Shown here one piece after another: positions 25,275 through 32,620 of a DNA stretch of 64,000 nucleotides. Made by a program: the position numbers and the translations under genes. Origin of the DNA: JAYQKL01 sp049889535 (GTDB taxonomy: Bacteria > Pseudomonadota > Alphaproteobacteria > RS24); contig JBMHDF010000011.1 of assembly GCA_049889535.1 (NCBI GenBank), forward strand, positions 1-64,000, read 5' to 3'. Numbering within the stretch: position 1 is the stretch's first letter; each line of letters opens with the position of its first letter. The notes beneath the pieces were generated by a model. The model was not told the origin of the DNA. It saw only the letters and a list, made by a program, of their open reading frames with translations, and made no database searches.

Positions 25275-25291
25275 ATTATAGAACTATGTTC
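25275..25291 (-). promoter_or_regulatory. Possible recA promoter -10 with adjoining GAAC/GTTC dyad
   Basis: On the minus strand GAACATAGTTC (25281-25291) is an 11-base perfect palindrome whose last base abuts TATAAT (25275-25280). TATAAT would be a -10 element about 106 bases upstream of the recA start. No clear -35 was found. The palindrome is a different spacing from the SOS box (N3 rather than N7). Confidence 0.35.
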
Positions 25292-25389
25292 TGGTTTTAT
25301 ATCGATGAGAAAGAAAAAAATTGGCCAGCCAAAACAGGCGCTCATGAGAATCACCGGCCTGCCCTAGCTTTGATATTTAAATCGGGCGC

Positions 25390-25806
25390 TTAATCGTCCC
25401 GAAACACGCGCTCGCGTTTTTCGTGGCGCTCTTGCGCTTCGAGGCTAAGTGTCGCGATTGGTCGAGCGTCTAACCGTTTAAGGCTAATCGGCTCGCCAGT
25501 TTCCTCGCAATAGCCATAGGTCTGGTCTTCAACCCGTGCAAGCGCCGCGTCGATTTTTCCAATCAGCTTGCGCTGGCGGTCACGCGTGCGTAACTCCAGT
25601 GCTTTTTCAGATTCCGAGGATGCGCGGTCGGTTATATCTGGATGATTGATGCTTTCTTCCTGCAAAGCTGAGACGGTTTCGCGGGTTTCGCGGATAATGT
25701 CTTCTTTCCACGCCACCAGTTTGCGACGAAAATATTCCCTCTGTTTGGCATTCATAAATGGCTCATCTTCCGACGGCACATAATTTTTAGGTAGTCTGGT
25801 TGCCAT
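25390..25806 (-). CDS. dksA: RNA polymerase-binding transcription factor DksA
   Basis: A 138-residue DksA: N-terminal segment, long coiled coil (about 30-100; EYFRRKLVAWKEDIIRETRE, then ELRTRDRQRKLIGKIDAALARV) and the globular C-terminal zinc-finger-like region YGYCEETGEPISLKRLDARP. Only one cysteine remains of the canonical four; single-cysteine DksA proteins are known in alphaproteobacteria and are functional. The coiled-coil tip residues (DITDRASSE, with the D-x2-D-x-A motif) are present. It works with ppGpp in the secondary channel of RNA polymerase. Confidence 0.94.
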   Translation of the reverse strand: MATRLPKNYVPSEDEPFMNAKQREYFRRKLVAWKEDIIRETRETVSALQEESINHPDITDRASSESEKALELRTRDRQRKLIGKIDAALARVEDQTYGYCEETGEPISLKRLDARPIATLSLEAQERHEKRERVFRDD

Positions 25807-25885
25807 AATCTGACCCTTTTATTTACTGTGCACATGGATTTATATTAATTTCTGGTTCATTTTCAAGTTCTGTTTTATGACAGCT

Positions 25886-25914
25886 TTGATAAAGTTTAGG
25901 ATAAAGGTTATAAA
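25886..25914 (+). promoter_or_regulatory. Promoter of the MoxR-VWA operon
   Basis: TTGATA (25886-25891), 17 bases, TATAAA (25909-25914). The transcription start would be near 25921, about 59 bases before the preferred ATG at 25980. Confidence 0.55.
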
Positions 25915-25979
25915 GCACTATATTCATTATGGGTTTAGGCTTTCTTAAATCTAAGAAATTGGCGTTAATGGGGAAGAAA

Positions 25980-26843
25980 ATGTCACAAAAATTTACTGGA
26001 ACAGAAAATTATATCGCGACTGAGGATTTACGAGTCGCCGTCAATGCCGCGCTCACCTTAGAGCGGCCGCTGCTGATTAAGGGCGAGCCTGGCACTGGCA
26101 AAACCGTTTTGGCTGAAGAAGTCTCAAAAGCGCTCAACATGCCGCTGATTACTTGGCACATTAAATCCACCACGAAAGCCCAGCAGGGCTTGTATGAATA
26201 TGACGCCATTACCCGCCTGCGCGACAGCCAGCTCGGCGATGAGCGCGTCAAGGATGTCAAAAACTACATTAAAAAGGGCAAGCTGTGGGAGGCTTTTGAG
26301 CACTCAGGCGCCCATGAGGGCCGCGCGCTGTTGCTGATTGACGAGATTGACAAGGCCGATATTGAGTTTCCCAATGACCTGCTGCAGGAGCTCGACCGCA
26401 TGGAGTTTTTCGTTTATGAAACCGGCGAGACAATTAAAGCCGCGCAGCGCCCGCTGGTCATTATCACCTCAAACAATGAAAAAGAGCTGCCGGATGCGTT
26501 TTTGCGCCGCTGTTTTTTCCATTATATCACCTTCCCCGATGCCGACACGATGACTGAAATCGTCAAAGTGCATTTCCCAAACATTAAAGAAAAGCTGATT
26601 AAGAAAGCGCTTTCGGTGTTTTATGAAACCCGCGAAGTGCCGGGGCTGAAGAAAAAGCCGTCCACATCCGAGCTGCTGGACTGGCTAAAGCTGTTGATGA
26701 ATGAAGATATGGACACCGACCTGTTGCAAGAGCGCGACCCGAACAAGCTGATACCACCACTACATGGCGCATTGTTGAAAAACGAGCAAGACGTCCAGCT
26801 GTTTGAAAAACTCGCCTTCCTCGCAAGACGGGAGAGGAATTAG
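25980..26843 (+). CDS. MoxR-family AAA+ ATPase
   Basis: A 287-residue AAA+ protein: Walker A GEPGTGKT (about 37-44), Walker B LLLIDEIDKAD, sensor 1 ITSNNEKELPD, then the arginine finger region FLRRCFFHYITFPD. The start MSQKFTGTEN at 25980 has GGGGAAG upstream; a longer frame opens at 25929 but begins only eight bases after the predicted transcription start. MoxR proteins act as chaperones with VWA partners to insert metals or assemble enzyme complexes. The next gene, four bases away, encodes such a VWA protein. The bases here are more GC-rich than the flanks. Confidence 0.92.
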   Translation: MSQKFTGTENYIATEDLRVAVNAALTLERPLLIKGEPGTGKTVLAEEVSKALNMPLITWHIKSTTKAQQGLYEYDAITRLRDSQLGDERVKDVKNYIKKGKLWEAFEHSGAHEGRALLLIDEIDKADIEFPNDLLQELDRMEFFVYETGETIKAAQRPLVIITSNNEKELPDAFLRRCFFHYITFPDADTMTEIVKVHFPNIKEKLIKKALSVFYETREVPGLKKKPSTSELLDWLKLLMNEDMDTDLLQERDPNKLIPPLHGALLKNEQDVQLFEKLAFLARRERN

Positions 26844-26847
26844 GCAC

Positions 26848-28026
26848 ATGTTTGTCAATTTCTTCCATGATTTGAAACAAATCGGCGTGCCGGTGAGTTT
26901 GCGCGAATATCTGACGCTGCTGGAGGCGATGGATGCTGATATTGCCGAGCGCCGCGTGGAAGATTTTTATTATCTCTCGCGCTCGCTGCTGGTCAAGCAT
27001 GAGCGCAATCTCGACAAGTTTGACCGCGTTTTTGCCAAAACCTTTAACGGGCTGGACAGCCTGTCGGAAACCGAAACGGCTGAAATCCCCGAAGACTGGC
27101 TGCGCGCGCTGACCGAAAAATATCTGACCGAGGAAGAAAAGGCCCAAATTGAATCGCTGGGCGGCTGGGAAAAAATTATGGAAGAGCTGCAAAAGCGGCT
27201 CGAAGAACAAAAAGAGCGCCATGAGGGCGGCAATAAATGGATTGGCACTGGCGGCACCTCGCCTTTTGGCGCCAATGGCTATAACCCAGAAGGTGTGCGC
27301 ATTGGCCAAAAAACCGGCCGGCATGGCCGCGCGGTGAAGGTTTGGGACCAGCGCGATTATAAAAATCTGGATGGCGATTTGGAGATTGGCACGCGTAATA
27401 TTAAAGTCGCGCTGCGCCGCCTGCGCCGCTTTGCCCGCGAGGGCATTGCCGATAAGCTGGATTTGGACGGCACCATAAAATCCACCGCGCGGGCGGGTTA
27501 TCTGGATATTAAACTGGAGGCCGAGCGTCGCAACAATATCAAAGTGCTGCTGTTTTTTGATGTTGGCGGCTCGATGGACCCTTATATCAAGCTGTGCGAG
27601 GAGCTGTTTTCGGCCGCCCGCACCGAATTTAAAAATATGGAATATTTTTATTTCCACAATTGTTTGTATGAAGGTGTTTGGCAGGACAATCGCCGCCGCC
27701 ACACCGATAAAATCCCAACATGGGATGTTTTGCACAAATATCCACATGATTACAAAATTATTTTTGTCGGCGATGCCAGCATGAGCCCCTATGAGGTCAC
27801 CTTTGCTGGCGGCTCGGTGGAGCATATGAATGAAGAAGCCGGTGCGCTGTGGCTGCAACGCGTCTGTGAGATTTATGAAAGCGCGGTCTGGCTTAACCCG
27901 ATGCCGGAAAAATATTGGCAGCACACACAATCCACGCAGATGATTAAGCAAATTTTTTCGGACCGCATGTTCCCCCTCACCCTTGATGGGCTGGACAAAG
28001 CCATGCGGGAGTTGAGTAGAGGTTAG
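26848..28026 (+). CDS. VWA domain protein, CoxE-like
   Basis: A 392-residue protein. The N-terminal half is helical (FFHDLKQIGVPVSLREYL, a CoxE-family opening), and a VWA domain occupies about 230-390. The MIDAS motif reads FFDVGGSMDPY (D-x-G-x-S). A charged helix of E/K/R residues lies at about 100-135. Together with the MoxR ATPase it forms a RavA-ViaA-like or CoxD-CoxE-like pair; the client enzyme is not in the window. The antisense strand shows a long open frame that is an artefact of its codon use. ATG 26848 is preceded by GGAGAGGAA. Confidence 0.88.
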   Translation: MFVNFFHDLKQIGVPVSLREYLTLLEAMDADIAERRVEDFYYLSRSLLVKHERNLDKFDRVFAKTFNGLDSLSETETAEIPEDWLRALTEKYLTEEEKAQIESLGGWEKIMEELQKRLEEQKERHEGGNKWIGTGGTSPFGANGYNPEGVRIGQKTGRHGRAVKVWDQRDYKNLDGDLEIGTRNIKVALRRLRRFAREGIADKLDLDGTIKSTARAGYLDIKLEAERRNNIKVLLFFDVGGSMDPYIKLCEELFSAARTEFKNMEYFYFHNCLYEGVWQDNRRRHTDKIPTWDVLHKYPHDYKIIFVGDASMSPYEVTFAGGSVEHMNEEAGALWLQRVCEIYESAVWLNPMPEKYWQHTQSTQMIKQIFSDRMFPLTLDGLDKAMRELSRG

Positions 28027-28059
28027 AAGCACGCGCCGAAAGGCAAGCCCGGAATAAGG

Positions 28060-28683
28060 TTAACCCAATGTCCGAAACGTCACTGACACGCGGCGGCCTC
28101 TTGCTAGGCGGCGCCCCTCTACTCTGTCATTTTTGCGTTTTGCAATGCCGTGTAACCAGTCATAACGCGCCGCACCAGACAACACCAGTAGGCTACCCGG
28201 CATTAGCCATAGCGTAGTGGGCTTTTGCCCTTTAGCCCCGCCTTGCGCTGACGGCTGGAAATCCATCAGAACAGGTGCGCCAAGGCTGAGTGTGGCCAGT
28301 ACTGGGCCAAAATTTGGGGTCGCGTCAATATGCGGCGCGATTCCCTGCCCGGGCTGATAGTCATTAACAAGCACCATAGTTGCAGTGAGCGGCGTGCCAT
28401 ATTGAGCGGTTTTTGCCTGCACCGCGCGGGCGGTTTGAGCCAACATGGGCGGCAGCGACGCGATGGCTTTTGCCGATGTCGTTTTGCGGCGCGTATAATC
28501 ATAAACCGCGCCATAATGCTGGGTACGGCGCGACAGTCGCCTATCCCAATCCTGATGATCTATCCAGTTTAGCAAATCCCGCGCCCGCGCCAGCGCCAAA
28601 AAATCCGGACAATAAAACGCCCCCACTGGCAAGGCCTTTGCCAATTCTATATCTTTTTTTTCAAGCGAAAAACCCAACTGCAT
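28060..28683 (-). CDS. AlkB-like 2-oxoglutarate/Fe(II) dioxygenase
   Basis: A 207-residue member of the AlkB fold (2OG-FeII_Oxy_2). The iron facial triad and 2OG residues are visible: NDYQPGQGIAPHID with HxD, then the distal His in YDWLHGIAKRKND, and the Arg pair in RGRRVSVTFR. Substrate-lid segments are close to the ALKBH-type (LNWIDHQDW). It may repair alkylated DNA or RNA by oxidative demethylation. It lies convergent to the VWA gene and downstream of the BMT5-like gene, whose extended frame overlaps its first 37 bases. Confidence 0.85.
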   Translation of the reverse strand: MQLGFSLEKKDIELAKALPVGAFYCPDFLALARARDLLNWIDHQDWDRRLSRRTQHYGAVYDYTRRKTTSAKAIASLPPMLAQTARAVQAKTAQYGTPLTATMVLVNDYQPGQGIAPHIDATPNFGPVLATLSLGAPVLMDFQPSAQGGAKGQKPTTLWLMPGSLLVLSGAARYDWLHGIAKRKNDRVEGRRLARGRRVSVTFRTLG

Positions 28684-28774
28684 ATTTTTGTTTTTTTAGT
28701 TAAATTACTGCCAAAATCGAGCGTATTTTCGTGAGTGTAACCTGGAAAGTCTGAAAAACGAAAAGGAAAAATCC
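28647..28774 (-). pseudogene. Out-of-frame C-terminal end of the BMT5-like gene
   Basis: If one A is added to the A7 run at 28793-28799, the frame continues past the stop at 28775 as FPFRFSDFPGYTHENTLDFG and runs to a stop at 28647. FPGY-x-H and the following Thr are the conserved end of the BMT5 family, so this segment is real coding sequence of the same gene. The restored product would be about 224 residues and would overlap the alkB start. Either a frameshift mutation, transcriptional slippage or a sequencing error in the homopolymer explains it. Confidence 0.7.
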
Positions 28775-29320
28775 CTATAATTTTAAGTTTGCTTTTTTTG
28801 CAGCTCTTGTTAATTGAAATGAACCAAAGTAGTAGGGGGAGTCAACTATACTTATATATATCCTTCCATTTTCAGTTAAATTCTTAATGCAAGAAACAAG
28901 GAAACGACGAACCAAAAAATGATTACTTGTCTTGCCCCACATAGAAGAGCGATTAGCAGCATTTGGAAATTGAAAAATTATTTGGTGGAACTTGGAAGCG
29001 CCAAATTTCTTGTCAATGTTCATTGCATTAACATTAAACAAGACTAAACCACCTAAAGATTGAATCTTAAAAACGTTTTGTTGCGCTTGAGATGATAGCT
29101 CAGTCTTACTCTTGATAGTGGTGGCAACTAACATGTCTGGGTCTATCAAGCCTAGCTTAAGGATACTATAACCAAAACTAAAGTTTCCTTCTCCTAACAA
29201 AAGTGTTCGGCGATTCAATAAGTTGTTGGGTAATGCGGGTGTAGAAAATCGTAATAAATCTAACACCTTCAAAATTAATAATTGAATAATTTCGTCAAGG
29301 GTTTTATTTTCAAAATGCAT
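28775..29320 (-). CDS. BMT5-like rRNA uridine methyltransferase domain, apparently frameshifted at its 3' end
   Basis: 181 residues as read. The Rossmann-like N-terminus TLLLGEGNFSFGYSILKL (GEGNFSF, about 43-49), ATTIKSKTEL, VNAMNIDKKF and FHQIIFQFPN are hallmarks of the BMT5-like family (formerly DUF2431; yeast Bmt5 makes m3U in 25S rRNA). Reading stops at AAKKANLKL, before the family's usual C-terminal FPGY-H motif. That motif is present just beyond the stop in another frame (see 28647-28774). The break coincides with a run of seven A on the coding strand (plus 28793-28799). The gene is AT-rich between GC-richer neighbours, which suggests a recent transfer. Confidence 0.78.
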   Translation of the reverse strand: MHFENKTLDEIIQLLILKVLDLLRFSTPALPNNLLNRRTLLLGEGNFSFGYSILKLGLIDPDMLVATTIKSKTELSSQAQQNVFKIQSLGGLVLFNVNAMNIDKKFGASKFHQIIFQFPNAANRSSMWGKTSNHFLVRRFLVSCIKNLTENGRIYISIVDSPYYFGSFQLTRAAKKANLKL

Positions 29321-29528
29321 ACAAAATTATCCCATACCAAACAAAGACGGGGCAAAAGAGCGGTTTTGGCAGCAAAGTCAAAACACTAAAACTTGGTGTG
29401 AAAATAATAGTTTTATCATTTTCGGACTTTATTTTTTGTTATTCTTGTTGGTGCGCCTTAGGACGGCTATTAAGTCTCCAAACCTATATATGGGGGTATC
29501 GCGCGGGGGTTTCAAGGTCTCCCCACCC
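29321..29528. other. AT-rich intergenic part without a recognised gene
   Basis: Between the BMT5-like gene and the terminator of the DUF805 gene. No open frame or RNA gene was recognised. The right part turns GC-rich with G runs (about 29490-29530). On the minus strand GATAAT just before the BMT5-like ATG may be a -10 element. Confidence 0.5.
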
Positions 29529-29562
29529 CAAAAAAAACAGAGCGCGCGGGCGCTCTGTTTCT
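29529..29562 (-). terminator. Terminator after the DUF805 gene
   Basis: AAACAGAGCG (29535-29544) and CGCTCTGTTT (29551-29560) form a perfect 10-bp stem with a six-base loop. On the minus strand the stem is followed by a run of T, and it lies about 65 bases past the DUF805 stop codon. Confidence 0.9.
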
Positions 29563-29624
29563 TGCTTTATGCTATGATTTTAGCGGATTCAACAGCGGCT
29601 TAAACGCCAGTTGAAGCGCCTGTT

Positions 29625-30113
29625 TTAAGCTTCTGGTGCGGCAGGCGCCTCCATCGGGTCAGCAGGTGCCGCAAGTGGATCTGCGCCATAGGCATTGTCA
29701 CCCATTGTGCCTTTGCTGGCCAGCCAAACAATCTGCACAATCATCACACCCAAAACAGCGGCGGCCATCACCAGCCCGCCCAAAATTTCAGAGGCAAACA
29801 TCAATAAAAGGCCTAAAATCACCCCGCCAAACATAATCAGGATAAACCATAAAATCCACCAGCCGCTGCGGCCAATATCATGAAACCGGCGCGCCGTCAC
29901 CGCCAAATATGGCAGCAAAACAGCCAGCGAGAAGATAGAACTCAGCGGGCTATATGGATTATCAATGCCAAAAATCATCACATCCAAAACCGTGAGCACC
30001 ACTGAGGCAATGACATAGAAAAGATAAAAAAACCAATATTCTGACCGCGGCGCGCGACCTGAAAATGTGGCATAGTTAGAAAAACAGCTCGAGACAGCTT
30101 GACCAAAACCCAT
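29625..30113 (-). CDS. DUF805 family membrane protein
   Basis: A 162-residue protein with four predicted membrane helices. The N-terminus shows the DUF805 signature SNYATFSGRAPRSEYWFFYLF, followed by ARRFHDIGRSGWWILW and GTMGDNAYGADPLA at the end. Its role is not known; members are small inner-membrane proteins. The start at 30113 is fixed by AAGGAGGG seven bases upstream; the open frame extends 29 codons further without support. A 10-bp terminator stem closes it. Confidence 0.9.
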   Translation of the reverse strand: MGFGQAVSSCFSNYATFSGRAPRSEYWFFYLFYVIASVVLTVLDVMIFGIDNPYSPLSSIFSLAVLLPYLAVTARRFHDIGRSGWWILWFILIMFGGVILGLLLMFASEILGGLVMAAAVLGVMIVQIVWLASKGTMGDNAYGADPLAAPADPMEAPAAPEA

Positions 30114-30176
30114 AACGCAACCCTCCTTACGCAAAATTTTAAACACATCCTTATCGAACAATGATTGGGGGGGCAA

Positions 30177-30216
30177 TGTCCAGCATTTATTGTCCAGCAT
30201 TTATTACAGCATTTAT
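30177..30216. repeat. Short tandem repeat (14 bases, 2.9 copies)
   Basis: TGTCCAGCATTTAT occurs twice in tandem (30177-30190 and 30191-30204) and a third, shortened copy TACAGCATTTAT follows (30205-30216). It lies about 65 bases upstream of the DUF805 start codon, in an otherwise AT-rich spacer. Confidence 0.85.
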
Positions 30217-30362
30217 TAAGGGCGCGCTTATTTAAAAAATAACCAGCCCATCGCAGATTATGATAAAATAAATAGCAATTTGTTGCTGATGTGAGTCGTA
30301 CACCGCCCTTTCTTCATTTGGCGGTTATGTGTTGATAAAAATAAAAAAGGACACACAAGCAC

Positions 30363-30989
30363 ATGGCACTTTATCACCCGCTCAACCATTATTTGCAGGC
30401 CGCCGCCAAACATGGCGAAGCGGAGCTGACCCTCACTCTTGATGAGATTGAAACCATTCTCGGTTTTCCGCTATCGCAAATGGCGCGCCAAAATGCCGAT
30501 TGGTGGCAGGCAGACGCCCATAACCACCACGCCTGGACGCGAAGTTGGCAAAAAGCTGGCTGGACGATTGGCCGGCTGGAAACTGGCGCTAATGGCGAGA
30601 TTAAAGCTGTGATGTTTGCCTGTACCGGCACACCGAGCCTGCGCGCGCGGGCGGGGTTTGTGTATGTGCGCCATGTCAGCCCCGCACTGGAGCGCGCCGA
30701 TGCGGCCGTCACCCCACTATTTGACCGCTTGGCTGAAAAAATTGTGCCAGCTATCGCGCCGCGACTGGACTGGGCGCTCGACCAAATTGAAATGGGATTT
30801 AAAAAAGCGAAATCACTCTATCATGAACATGCCCAGCCGCATGTGACCCGCGCGGGCGATATGGTTTTTGAACAGTTGGACGCCGCCGTCACCCGCCTCG
30901 CGCCTTATGTGCTGCCCCACGCACAAGCCGCCCGCGACAAGCTGCGTGAAGGCATCAACACCATTTTGGATAAAATTGTTAAACGGTAA
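30363..30989 (+). CDS. DUF7662-like N-terminal domain with long helical tail
   Basis: A 208-residue protein. The first 75 residues resemble the DUF7662 pattern: YHPLNHYLQ, LTLDEIETILGFPLSQMARQ, then NADWW and a W-x-KAGW ending. After about residue 95 comes a long amphipathic helical part (PLFDRLAEKIVPAIAPRLDWALDQ and so on) resembling an apolipoprotein- or phasin-like coil. Phasins bind storage granules, so a similar surface role is possible but unproven. It is transcribed alone toward the ferredoxin reductase gene and GC-rich like its neighbours. Confidence 0.65.
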   Translation: MALYHPLNHYLQAAAKHGEAELTLTLDEIETILGFPLSQMARQNADWWQADAHNHHAWTRSWQKAGWTIGRLETGANGEIKAVMFACTGTPSLRARAGFVYVRHVSPALERADAAVTPLFDRLAEKIVPAIAPRLDWALDQIEMGFKKAKSLYHEHAQPHVTRAGDMVFEQLDAAVTRLAPYVLPHAQAARDKLREGINTILDKIVKR

Positions 30990-31016
30990 GGGGGCAACAA
31001 GTTGCCAACCGCTTTT
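30981..31016 (+). terminator. Probable terminator after the DUF7662-like gene
   Basis: GGCAAC (30993-30998) and GTTGCC (31001-31006), with outer CGGT/ACCG arms (30984-30987 and 31008-31011), are followed by CTTTTT. The stem overlaps the stop codon. Confidence 0.55.
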
Positions 31017-31038
31017 TAACCAGCGGGCACTTTTAGCC

Positions 31039-32088
31039 CTACTTCACGCCCAGTTTTTTCTGCAGATTGGTGCTAGAGGTGGTGTATTGGAAAGTCAGTT
31101 TTTGGTCGGGGTGGACACGTTTGAACGCGTGATGCGCCATCAACGCCGCTTCATGAAAGCCCGATAAAATCAGCTTCAGCTTGCCGGGATAGGTGTTGAT
31201 ATCACCAATCGCATAAATACCATCTTGGTCGGTGGCGAATTTTTCGGTATCCACCTCAATCAGATTTTCATTTAGGTTTAGCCCCCAATCAGCGATTGGC
31301 CCCAATTTCATCGTCAGACCAAAAAACGGCAAAAAGCTGTTGGTGGTGATGTCAACCAGCTCACCCTCTTTGGTTTTGAGGGTCGCGCCCGAAAGCGCAC
31401 CATCTGTGCCTTTTAGCTCGGTCACGGCGCCAATATGCAGGGCCATTTTACCCTCCTCAACCAGCGCGCGCATTTTCGCCACGCTGGCCGGTGCGGCGCG
31501 AAACTCGTCCCGGCGGTGTACCAATGTCATGCTTTTGGCAATCGGCTGCAAGTTTAACACCCAGTCCAATGCCGAATCGCCACCGCCAGAAATCAGAATG
31601 TCTTTGTCTTTGAAAGCTTCCATTTTGCGCACCGCATAATGCACGCCCAAACCATTGGCGCTGTCAGTGGCTTCAAATTCTTCAATGCCGGGAATCGGCG
31701 GCTTTTTCGGCTGGAAAGACCCGCCACCAGCAGCAATCACCACCACTGGCGCCTCAAAAACTTCATTTTCATCCGTTGTCACCCGCCAGTGATTATCGGC
31801 AATTTTTTCTAGCCCCGTCACCATGCGGTTGAAATGAAAAGTCGGGTCAAAAGGTGCGGCCTGCTCCATCAACTGGTCAGTTAATTGCTGGCCTGAAACC
31901 TCTGGCATGCCCGGAATGTCATAAATCGGCTTTTCCGGATACAGCTCCGCGCATTGCCCGCCCGGCTTGTCCAAAATATCAATCAAATGCGCTTTCATAT
32001 CCAAAAGCCCAAGTTCAAAAATCGCGAACAGCCCAACAGGCCCTGCGCCGATAATCACCACATCTGTTTTAATGACATCACCTGACAT
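31039..32088 (-). CDS. Ferredoxin/flavodoxin--NADP+ reductase, thioredoxin-reductase type
   Basis: A 349-residue FAD/NADPH oxidoreductase of the TrxR-like FNR type. The FAD motif VVIIGAGPVGLFAIFELG opens the protein, the NADPH motif ILISGGGDSALDWVLNL follows at about 155-172, and GIYAIGDINTYPGKLKLIL near the end is the second FAD motif. There is no CxxC redox pair of thioredoxin reductase, which argues for FNR. It could reduce the 2Fe-2S ferredoxin encoded about 600 bp away. AGGAG precedes the start. Fold and motifs are clear; the electron partner is inferred. Confidence 0.9.
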   Translation of the reverse strand: MSGDVIKTDVVIIGAGPVGLFAIFELGLLDMKAHLIDILDKPGGQCAELYPEKPIYDIPGMPEVSGQQLTDQLMEQAAPFDPTFHFNRMVTGLEKIADNHWRVTTDENEVFEAPVVVIAAGGGSFQPKKPPIPGIEEFEATDSANGLGVHYAVRKMEAFKDKDILISGGGDSALDWVLNLQPIAKSMTLVHRRDEFRAAPASVAKMRALVEEGKMALHIGAVTELKGTDGALSGATLKTKEGELVDITTNSFLPFFGLTMKLGPIADWGLNLNENLIEVDTEKFATDQDGIYAIGDINTYPGKLKLILSGFHEAALMAHHAFKRVHPDQKLTFQYTTSSTNLQKKLGVK

Positions 32089-32225
32089 TTTTGTCTCCTA
32101 ATATAATCACATAAATTTTATGTAGATTATTATTTATTACATTTTCAATACGCTATTTAGCAAATAAATCTAAAAAAACAAGCTCAAACTGAGCAATTTC
32201 TTATTCTTTTGCGGTTTTTAGCTGT

Positions 32226-32245
32226 GGCGACTTGTCGCCTTTTTC
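32226..32245 (+). promoter_or_regulatory. Hairpin with T-run upstream of chorismate mutase (candidate attenuator)
   Basis: GGCGAC and GTCGCC pair (32226-32239) and are followed by TTTTTC. A second stem, AAGCCTG/CAGGCTT, lies just after it near 32260-32280. No plus-strand gene ends here, so the hairpin could act as a leader attenuator for the chorismate mutase gene at 32291. No leader peptide was found. Confidence 0.3.
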
Positions 32246-32290
32246 ATATGTGGACTAGGCAAGCCTGCCCAACAGGCTTATAAAGCTCAC

Positions 32291-32614
32291 ATGTCAAATG
32301 AACAAGTGCCAAAACCTGCCCCCCTGCCAACACCTGAAATGGCTGAGGTCAGAAAAAATATTGACCAGCTTGATAAGCAGCTGGTTGCGCTTTTGCGCGC
32401 GCGCTTAAACTGGGTTGAACAGGCTGGCAAGGTTAAAAAACAGCGCCAACATGTCGTTGATGAAGCCCGCATTGAAGAAGTTATTCAAAATGTTTTGCGC
32501 GAAGCCAAAATACAAGGCCTACCTGAGGGGCTAACTGAAAAGCTCTGGCGAGTGTTAATCGACCAGAGCATTGAGCATGAATATTCAATATTTGACGCGA
32601 AAAGCGACGATTAA
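32291..32614 (+). CDS. Chorismate mutase (AroQ type)
   Basis: A 107-residue monofunctional AroQ chorismate mutase converting chorismate to prephenate for Phe and Tyr. The family core VRKNIDQLDKQLVALLRARLNWVEQAGKV includes the N-terminal Arg and the catalytic Arg/Lys in helix 1, and the C-terminal part has RVLIDQSIEHEY. The N-terminal 12 residues are proline-rich. It ends six bases before convergent ferredoxin, with no obvious terminator. Confidence 0.92.
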   Translation: MSNEQVPKPAPLPTPEMAEVRKNIDQLDKQLVALLRARLNWVEQAGKVKKQRQHVVDEARIEEVIQNVLREAKIQGLPEGLTEKLWRVLIDQSIEHEYSIFDAKSDD

Positions 32615-32620
32615 GAATAA

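Noticed and set aside
25855..25870. GTTC-N8-GTTC upstream of dksA
   Set aside because: The spacing is eight, not seven, so it does not match the LexA box seen at recA and umuD.
26599..28032. Long minus-strand open frame of 477 codons opposite the VWA gene
   Set aside because: It lies wholly opposite the MoxR/VWA genes, whose domains are clear, and its sequence resembles no family. GC-rich codon use leaves the antisense frame open.
29321..29528. Structured RNA (SRP, tmRNA or 6S) in the spacer
   Set aside because: None of the conserved SRP, tmRNA or RNase P signatures could be found; only the DUF805 terminator hairpin is clear.
30177..30216. Repeat cluster as a CRISPR array
   Set aside because: The units are 14 bases in direct tandem without spacers, and no cas gene is present.
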